Assembly: GCA_003313425.1 (NCBI GenBank)
Contig: NHZP01000077.1
Span: 62,001 to 126,000 of the forward strand
Length of the DNA stretch: 64,000 bases
From: Pseudopyrenochaeta lycopersici
Taxonomy: Eukaryota; Ascomycota; Dothideomycetes; Pleosporales; Pseudopyrenochaetaceae
Direction: 5' to 3'
Part shown: positions 58,063 to 64,000 of the stretch, piece after piece
How positions within the stretch are numbered: position 1 is the stretch's first letter
Layout of the letters: the number at the start of each line of letters is the position of its first letter
Made by a program: the position numbers and the translations under genes
The notes under the pieces: generated by a model
The model's database searches: none
What the model saw: the letters and a program-made list of their open reading frames with translations, nothing else
What the model was told of the DNA's origin: nothing

Positions 58063-59143
58063 TTATAATATTACTATATACCTATAAACTAAACTAATAC
58101 ACTCTATATAAGGCCTACTAGAAACACGCCCTAGACCTGTTTAGTCCCCTATCTCTACGTTACTACCTCTACGCTAACTAGTATCTGCCTAACGCAGGCG
58201 ATTAGAATAACGCAACGCATAACTACTAGTAGGAGGACTAGTAAAGAGCGAAAGACTACTATAAAAGACTTTATTAAAAGTATTTATAGGAATAGGACTT
58301 AAGAGTAACTCTGTAGAATAAAGGGTAGCTTAAGGGCGGGTAGACTAAGCGCTAGAGGAAATAGAAGGCTAAAAGGAAGGCGATATAGAGGTATTATAAT
58401 CCCGCTTAGGACCTAACGTAGCTATAATCCTAAGCGCTAAAGCCTAGCTACTAACAGAACTACTAAAGGTAAGAGGTAAACCTAAATAAATAGACTTCTT
58501 AACAGGCAAAGGAGTAAAGGGCAAACTAACGTTAGACTTAGCGGGAATGTTAGTTCTATAATAGTACTAGCGACGCTTATAGTTACTATAATACCTAGTA
58601 GACTAAAAGTTGCGCTTAATACCTTTATCTATAACTATATTTTCTAGGCGCTTTAAACCAGACGTACTAATTCCTAACTGCACATATTAGCTATGTATTA
58701 CTAAAGAAAGTAGTAAGAAAGTTACTTTATATTACTTAACGTTTAACTCTTAAGACACCTAGTAGGCCTTCTTAAACTTAATCTCCCCCCTAGGATAGGA
58801 ATAAATAAGGCGATTATAGGCCTGTAATACAGTAGAGAAGGCCTAACGTAACTCTACAGCATAATTATAAGTACGCGTCTAGGTAAGCGTAATATAATTG
58901 TTAATAATAAAGATCTTAGACGGCGAATCCCTAGGTTAAAGACAGGATAAGGCCGCATTAGTTTTGTGATTCGCAACTGTAATTAGCTAGTTAAGTAAAT
59001 TAATAGCACGCTAAAACGAAGGTTTAATCTGGGAGACCTGTCAGCTAAACCTAGAAGTAAGGGTAAGTTACTTACCTTAATATAACTCTCTTTTTTCTAA
59101 GAAGAATAATAGCTGTATACACTAAAGTTATTCTTACGGACAT
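58063..59143 (-). pseudogene. Apparent opposite-strand ORF of Gypsy-2
   Basis: Between the chromodomain end of pol and the 3' LTR the minus strand can be read from about ATG 59143 (MSVRITLVYTAIILL) to TAA near 58063. The best part runs from about 58900: TRTYNYAVELR*AFSTVLQA, YNRLIYSYPRGEIKFKKAY, SNVSLPFTPLPVKKSIYLGL, LRIIATLGPKRDYNTSIS, and SLFTSPPTSSYALRYSNRLR. Stops are almost only TAG. The first 150 bp may include an intron. Position and orientation equal those of the Gypsy-1 opposite-strand ORF, but I see no clear sequence similarity between the two. Function unknown. Confidence 0.4.
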
Positions 59144-59855
59144 AATAGCTTTCGCCTAAGCGAAACGTGCAAAACATACCCTAAACTATGCTGTTAGGGT
59201 CCCCGCAGGACACTGTAGAGAGAGTAGAGATACAGGCCTTATACTAAAACTAAGTAAGCGACAGCTGCAGCTGCATATTACTAGGCAAACTGTAGATGTA
59301 ACTAAGAAGAGGCGCGTTACTCACGCTAGTTAGTATTTAGGAACCTATTAAGTAAGTTAAAGAGTAGTATAATTGCCTAGAAGAAGGAAGTAGATGTAGG
59401 TAGTAGGGAGAAAGAGAGTAGTATACTTATACACCTCTGCGCCTACAGACCCTCTAAAACCCGGCCTCTTACTAGAGCAGTTGTAGGCAGCAACTCGCCA
59501 GCAACTTACCTATAAAGGGTAAACTATATAAAGAGGTAATAAGTAGCTAGTAGGGACAGGCTATAATAACCTACCTACGTAATAGCGTTATATACGCAAA
59601 CTTTATAAGCTAAACACGTAAGGCCCTAGCTAACAGCAGTCGTAAGAAAAGAATACGCTAAAGTAGCTAGGAAACGGCGACTGTATAACAGTTATAAAGG
59701 TAGCTACCTTACGTAAAAAGATTTACAGGTAAAGCTGTAAAAGCCGCCTATAGGAAATATATTACGTTATCTAGTAAATGACCAGAGACGCGTTGGGACT
59801 AGGGCGGCGCGAACAGCGGGCGCGTAACGTCTATACAGGTTAGGGATAACCCTTA
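59144..59855. other. Gypsy-2 3' non-coding region
   Basis: RIPed sequence between the opposite-strand ORF and the polypurine tract, presumably carrying that ORF's promoter. No further gene seen; the stretch 59760-59850 is GC-rich and little RIPed. Confidence 0.4.
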
Positions 59856-59873
59856 AAAAAAGGGGAGGGCAAT

Positions 59874-60078
59874 TATCACGAACATACTAGACCTAGCGGG
59901 AGACAACCTAGCAGAGGGCCCTCAGACCTATACTAGATAGAGCCCAGAAAGGCTTAGGACTGCACTAGAGACGGGCTAGTATATAAATAAGAGCTACCCC
60001 CTCTAAGCAGAGGTTAAGGATTAGTCTTAATACTATCCCATATCACTTAACCTCGACCTCTACTAACAGTCCCTAATA
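59874..60078 (+). repeat. Gypsy-2 3' LTR, 205 bp
   Basis: Same length as 50572-50776; starts TATCACGAACATAC and ends CAGTCCCTAATA. The G-to-A and C-to-T changes at both ends are RIP-type, so the TG...CA termini are lost. Confidence 0.92.
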
Positions 60079-60083
60079 CTTAG

Positions 60084-60186
60084 ATTATGTTATGTAAAGT
60101 ATAGTGCAGCACTTTTAGGTATTGTAATATTTATAGCTTACTACACATAGTAACTAACTATTGACAAGCGGTGTAGTAACGCAACA
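60084..60186 (-). repeat. Long inverted repeat, left arm, proximal part
   Basis: Continuation of 49690-50571 beyond the Gypsy-2 insertion. It matches the complement of 62368-62470 and ends in CGCAACA, the mirror of TGTTGCG at 62368. Confidence 0.85.
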
Positions 60187-60519
60187 GGGGAGATGAAGAT
60201 GCCTAAACTAGAGGGGGATGTGAGAGAGGTTGAGTGTAACGCGGAGGAGGGGTAGTAGGAATAGTTGGCCGTTATAGACAGAGCGGTTGCCAGAGTCCAA
60301 ACCGAACCCCCCTTCTGGGTTACAAACAGCCCTCTCTACATCCCGATGAGAGCCGCTCGGACCGTGTGGCTACACTCTTGATTGGCTTGGCAAGGCGAGT
60401 AACACGAGCATGCGGGACCCTGATCCCAGCACCCACGTGTTTGCACGTGGCTAGTTCCAGGATCAAAATGCAGCTAGTCCAGGGTCGCGTCATAGGCCGC
60501 GAAAAGACGCTATTCTTCA

Positions 60520-60717
60520 GGCATGATAGCAGGTTATACAATGTCTGACATATGGAGCCTAGGTATTGTGTTCATGGAAATGATTGTGGTTCTCAAGGGT
60601 AGGACTGTTCAGTACATGGATGTGTTCTTTAGCTAGCATAGGTCGCGGCAGAAGTTTCTTCGCACAAGCCATAGTGTTTTGGCGGAGTTCTCAAAGAGTT
60701 TAGTGAGTGCTCTCTGA
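60520..60717 (+). pseudogene. Protein kinase catalytic-domain fragment
   Basis: A short stretch reads MSDIWSLGIVFMEMIVVLKG and, after GRTVQYMDVFFS, a single TAG, then QKFLRTSHSVLAEF. SDIWSLGxVFxEM is the subdomain IX signature (DxWSxG) of Ser/Thr kinases. Subdomains I-VIII are not found upstream in any frame, so this is an isolated 3' fragment of a host-type kinase gene. Ordinary base composition shows it was not decayed by RIP. Confidence 0.55.
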
Positions 60718-60816
60718 TGACACTGTAGGGAAAATATGTAGGCAATTTATGATGCCCAATGACTCGGGGCTTGCAATGCCATCCAATCAAACGACGTATT
60801 CTCATGTTCCAGCGTG

Positions 60817-61500
60817 GTTTCAAGAATAATGCTTCAACTGCAAACACCTCTGGACGATCCAGGTAAAGGTTGTAAGAGCAAGCATGATTGCTGCGAGGGC
60901 CAACGCCCCGATAGTAAAGTTTTGCACGCTTCCCTGCTTTACGTCAAACGGAAGCTCTGAGCACTTTGTTAGCAGAACCCTCATGTATATGCCCGGGATG
61001 AGAAGCGCTACAACGCAGACGAAACTGGAGAAAACTCGGAGAACTTCGACTGTTGGAATGGCAATACAGAAAACGTGGCAGGTTAGCGAGAACGCCTCGT
61101 GCCAAAGCGAGCAAAGGAAGATTAGCCCTGAGATGACCGCCAGGATTGTCGTGACTACGCTCCAAATGAAGTATTTACTGAAATCTTGCGAAGCAATAAA
61201 ATAGCGCGATCAAGGCCATCAAAATCCTGGCCCAAAAGCTGCAACTGCTCCACCAGGAGACTTGATAGTGATGCAACAATCATACCAGCGTCTTTCAGCG
61301 GGAAGGGCCAGCAATCGATTCTGTTGGTGAATCTGAGGCAGAAATTACTCGTTCCAAGAGTGCAATTCTGGGGGATCAGCGCAGCGATAGCCGTCTTAGC
61401 GTCATCGGTGACGCTAGATACTGCACTCGGGACAGCAGTCGCAGCAAAGTTTGCAGCACTTTGTAGTCTGCTTTGCGCTAAGCCTAGAATGTCTCTACGG
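60817..61500 (-). pseudogene. Broken fungal membrane-protein gene, SUR7-like layout
   Basis: Minus strand. The first part (about 61500-61205) reads an extracellular-type segment: SRLQSAANFAATAVPSAVSS, ALIPQNCTLGTSNFCLRFTN and CWPFPLKDAGMIVAS. A frame change at about 61200 leads into three hydrophobic helices (YFIWSVVTTILAVISGLIFL, IPTVEVLRVFSSFVCVVALL and FTIGALALAAIMLALTTFTW) and ends near 60817. An NCxLGTxxFC loop followed by three transmembrane helices resembles fungal SUR7/PalI-type cortical membrane proteins, which have four helices; the first helix is not found, so the 5' end is missing. The frame change may be a single-base indel. Not RIP-damaged. Assignment to the family is tentative. 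Confidence 0.5.
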
Positions 61501-62367
61501 CTTTTTCATCAGTCGCTCCAGGCACCCTTGCCTACGGTACGGCGCAAGGTTAATTCAACGGTGTAGCGCAAACCCACGCCCTTTCGCTGCGTCCAACGTG
61601 GAACCGTGGTCGCAGATCCGGCTTGCTCGTGCGTGCAGTGCGTTTCGCCGTCATCACCTGCACTAGCCGATGGCGGGCGACCAAGCGTGCTCTCCGCTAG
61701 CCCTCCGTCCACTCGCAGCCGCTTCCTGCCTTTCCGATACGGACGTCTTAAATTTGAGTAACATTTTACTCATCAGGCGGTGTAGTCAAGCCACTTGGAA
61801 CAGTATCTCCTGTTGTCAACGTCTTAATACCATAAGTATATTCAAAGCTAGGTACGTCCGTCGAAATTCTTAAAGTATAAGCAACACTTGTCTTCTGTCA
61901 ATCAGAAAAAAACCTAACATTCAACCCTACGCTCTGATTTTTCATGGTGTTCTTGCAAGGGGCCTGTGCAGAGCAACAAGACGCAGGTCCCGCTGTCTTG
62001 GCAGCGTGTTTTCCTGCTCTCGTCACCCCCCGTTCATTTCTCTAGCACAGGACGCTGCCGTGCTCTTCTTTTTCCTGGTCAATACCACATAAGAGTATAC
62101 TTCAACCTCCTCGTGAGTGTCGTCGGGTTGGGCACTTTGCAACCCGCTGACTCCATCGCTACCCTCCTCACCAACGGAACTGTTTGGGCGAAGGAAGCGC
62201 TAGCGGCCATTGCCCACCACCTTCATCTTCGCAACGCGATACGCACAATTTCACCCTCACAAAATCGAACGGTACGTAGCGAAAACGCCAGCCAGGATTC
62301 ACTCGATTTTGGACTCGTACAACGCAACGTACAATAATACGCTCGTTCTCCCGACCTTCTCAGGCCT

Positions 62368-63347
62368 GTTGCGTCACTACACCGCTTGTCAACAGTCAGT
62401 CACTGTGTGTAGCAAGCTACGAACATTACGATACCTAAAGGTGCCGCACCGTACTTTATATAACATAATCTAAGTCTGTTATTAGCAGAAATATATCTAG
62501 GGAGTAAGGTAGCAAGGCATATACTGCTACCTGTAAGTGCATACTAAATTTAGTAGTTATTACATAAACGCCTTAATTCTTTAAACTAATATCTAGAAGC
62601 TATAAGTACTACTAAGCTAGTAGTTAAAGCTAATAAACCTTCTAACCCTCTTTTATTGTAATAACCTACCTGTCTCTAGCTCTCCTACCTATCTAATACT
62701 GCACACTTTATAATATTTAATTTTAAACCTTATTAAAGTTCTCTAATATACTAGCTAATAATTAAGCTTTATTCTAGGAAATAGAGAAGGAACTTATATA
62801 TAGTAATTCGCTATAATAGTAAAGAACTTACTAGGAGCTAACTACTAGTTACTACGTTTAATACTAGTTGCAGTAGCAGTATTAATTTAATTTTAACGTA
62901 TGTCCTAATAGAGGTCTTTAGACTTAGTCTTAACTACGCTAAAGAGTAACTTATTAGAAAGAATCTCTACAGTAGGCAATATATTAGTGTAGGCGAGGTT
63001 AAAATTCGCTAGTAGGCTGGCTGTCAGCCGCGCTATAATTTCATACGTGCTTTTATAATTAAATTAGATAAGTTTAATCTCTTTATTAGATAGGAGACTA
63101 TAGATTACCTTCTTAGACGTTTGCTAGTAATTAGTAGCTTTATAAGTAACCCTCCCTCTTATAATAGTAAGTAAGAGCCTGTTATCGCGTTCTTTAATCA
63201 CTAATATTACGCGTTGTAGCTAGAACTGTCGTAGAAGATTAATAGGATGCTGATACACGACGTAGTAAGCATAACACAGAAACACAGCGACGCAAGGAAT
63301 AAAAAGTAAGTTACCTAGAAGCGCAGCTAAGCCTACCCTAATACTAA
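62368..63347 (+). repeat. Long inverted repeat, right arm
   Basis: Starts TGTTGCGTCACTACACCGCT in un-RIPed form and passes a TTTATATAACATAA box near 62455. It is cut at 63347 by the Copia LTR. It equals the complement of 60084-60186 plus 49690-50571. A plus-strand frame near its end reads INRMLIHDVVSITQKHSDAR (about 63235-63295). Family not recognised. The TGTTG start and promoter-like box would suit an LTR or element 5' end. Confidence 0.85.
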
Positions 63348-63470
63348 TGTTAGCCAACACGGTTAGCTCCTCACGTGCTCTGTTATATAAGCATCCACAG
63401 GGTATATAGTTCCCTTGTGTCTTATTTGATAGGAATTAACCTAGTTCCTCCTGCCTGCTGCCCGCCAACA
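63348..63470 (+). repeat. Copia 5' LTR, 123 bp
   Basis: TGTTAGCC at the start and CGCCAACA at the end, mirror-related apart from one transition. Contains GTTATATAAGC as TATA box. Little RIPed. Confidence 0.75.
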
Positions 63471-63486
63471 GTTATAAGCCCGGTTT
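63471..63486 (+). promoter_or_regulatory. Copia primer-binding site (initiator Met tRNA half)
   Basis: GTTATAAGCCCGG directly after the LTR. Apart from one G-to-A change it is complementary to the anticodon arm of initiator Met tRNA (GGGCTCATAAC), the known priming mode of Copia elements. Confidence 0.6.
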
Positions 63487-63686
63487 GCACCTCCTAAGCT
63501 ACGCAACTCTGCACGAATATAGCTTTAGACGTGCAACTAATAATAACTATGTTCACCTTTACCCGTTATGTCTATTAACAGCTAGGTCAGCGTTAAAGAC
63601 CTATATAGTTAATAAGTGTCGCTATTTAACTAGAACTGTTGCTCTCTGCATAGAGATCAGTTTAGTAATTAATTACTAAGATTACG

Positions 63687-64000
63687 ATGTCGTACAATAA
63701 CGCAGGAGTCACACGAGTGACTGTTTTACTAGATAAACTAGCCGACTAAGAGTCGTAGTTCTAGCTACGACAAGAGAAAGCTGTCGTAGATAGCATTTAG
63801 AAGTACTACGACATCTTAAAACTAAAGGATAAGCTACTAAAGCTTAGAGAACTAACTAGACTGTTACCTAGTAATATACGGCCAGGAGCGATAGAGATTA
63901 GCTAGCTAGACGCAGCTAAAAAGGTATTATACAGTAATCTCTTTTAAGACTAGAGATATAAAAGAGTAGAGTATATAAAACTTAAGTAGAAGGATAGTAA
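63687..64000 (+). pseudogene. gag: Copia Gag relic, N-terminus
   Basis: ATG 63687 (MSYNNAGVTRVTVLLDKLAD). Then F*LRQEKAVVDSI*KYYDIL and KLRELTRLLPSNIRPGAIEI, and LDAAKKVLYSNLF*D*RYK. This layout, with a short N-terminus, a WxxWxxxLR-type block (tryptophans turned to stops), a VDSIW block and an LDAAxxxxYxxLxxDW block, is that of Copia-type Gag proteins of ascomycetes. Seven or more RIP stops. Continues past the window end. Confidence 0.75.

Larger units (their letters stand above)
50572..60078 (+). mobile_element. Gypsy-2: chromovirus LTR retrotransposon with 5-bp target duplication
   Basis: 9507 bp with 205-bp LTRs at each end and CTTAG on both sides (50567-50571 and 60079-60083), proving a single insertion event. 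It contains gag-pol on the plus strand, a Tc1 insertion (55041-56390), an apparent opposite-strand ORF (58063-59143) and a polypurine tract (AAAAAAAGGGGAGGG, 59856-59870) just before the 3' LTR. Without the Tc1 it is about 8.2 kb. It inserted into the left arm of the long inverted repeat. Confidence 0.92.
60187..62367. other. Un-RIPed island between the inverted-repeat arms
   Basis: About 2.2 kb of balanced composition with intact CAG, CTG, CCA and TGG, in sharp contrast to the RIPed arms. It holds a kinase-like fragment (+) and a broken membrane-protein gene (-). 60187-60510 and 61570-62367 have no gene I can support; the overlapping short ORFs there on both strands show no family features. 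Confidence 0.6.
63348..64000 (+). mobile_element. Copia-type LTR retrotransposon, 5' end (continues beyond window)
   Basis: A short LTR (63348-63470), a primer-binding site matching an initiator-tRNA half molecule, and the beginning of a Copia Gag. It interrupts the right arm of the long inverted repeat. Confidence 0.8.

Noticed and set aside
60320..60548. Overlapping short ORFs on both strands before the kinase fragment
   Set aside because: No family features; arise from GC-balanced single-copy DNA.
61509..61712. Minus ORF upstream of the membrane-protein relic as its N-terminus
   Set aside because: Different frame, separated by two stops, no signal or helix; it cannot be joined without assumptions.
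61966..62473. Two plus-strand ORFs as a host gene
   Set aside because: They overlap in different frames and run into the inverted-repeat arm at 62368; composition alone does not support a gene.
1..64000. Alternative genetic code with TAG read as Gln or Trp
   Set aside because: TAG stands for both Gln and Trp positions, TAA also occurs, and catalytic Asp, Glu and Cys codons carry the same transition; un-RIPed stretches use normal codons. RIP explains it all.

Overview
This window is a transposon graveyard from a filamentous ascomycete (Pezizomycotina). Over most of it CAG, CAA and TGG codons have turned into TAG, TAA and TAG. CpA/TpG is depleted, CTAG and TTA are abundant, and many glycine, cysteine, aspartate and glutamate codons carry G-to-A changes. 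This is the signature of repeat-induced point mutation (RIP), so almost every gene here is a readable but stop-studded relic. I call these pseudogenes and read the frames through the RIP stops. The species cannot be named from the sequence.

Layout. 1-13.4 kb: two minus-strand telomere-linked-helicase-like genes (OrsD/DUF3505-type zinc-finger N-terminus). The first (1-3230) enters its RecQ core at the window edge. The second (8455-12733) joins pre-helicase and post-helicase parts through a polyQ/polyEA linker and has no helicase core. Between them lie a plus-strand relic gene (3340-5160), an AT-rich satellite and a Fot1/pogo element (6375-8338). 13.4-23.9 kb: AT-rich, mostly unrecognised sequence with a gene relic built of 55-residue tandem repeats (165-bp DNA period). 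23.9-33.3 kb: nested, truncated gypsy elements, all minus strand, including two copies of a Gag that carries both a CCHC knuckle and a fungal Zn2Cys6-type cluster, plus an un-RIPed island near 30 kb.

33.3-49.6 kb: a gypsy chromovirus (Gypsy-1, minus strand) with 250-bp LTRs and an extra gene on the opposite strand between pol and the 3' LTR. Two DNA elements sit inside it: a pogo element (43009-44851), and a 7768-bp element with 144-bp terminal inverted repeats and TA flanks (33722-41489). The larger element carries an integrase-like gene, three unknown gene relics and, most strikingly, a spliced histone H3-fold gene whose sequence is closest in kind to centromeric H3 (CenH3/CENP-A).

49.6-64 kb: two arms of a ~1-kb inverted repeat enclose a 2.2-kb stretch of un-RIPed, ordinary-composition DNA (kinase fragment, broken membrane-protein gene). 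The left arm is split by a second chromovirus (Gypsy-2, 50572-60078; 205-bp LTRs, 5-bp target duplication CTTAG), itself hit by a Tc1 element (55041-56390). Gypsy-2 also appears to have an antisense ORF before its 3' LTR. The right arm is cut by a Copia element running off the window.

No intact host gene is evident. The best candidate for something undescribed is the 7.8-kb TIR element with its CenH3-like histone gene.
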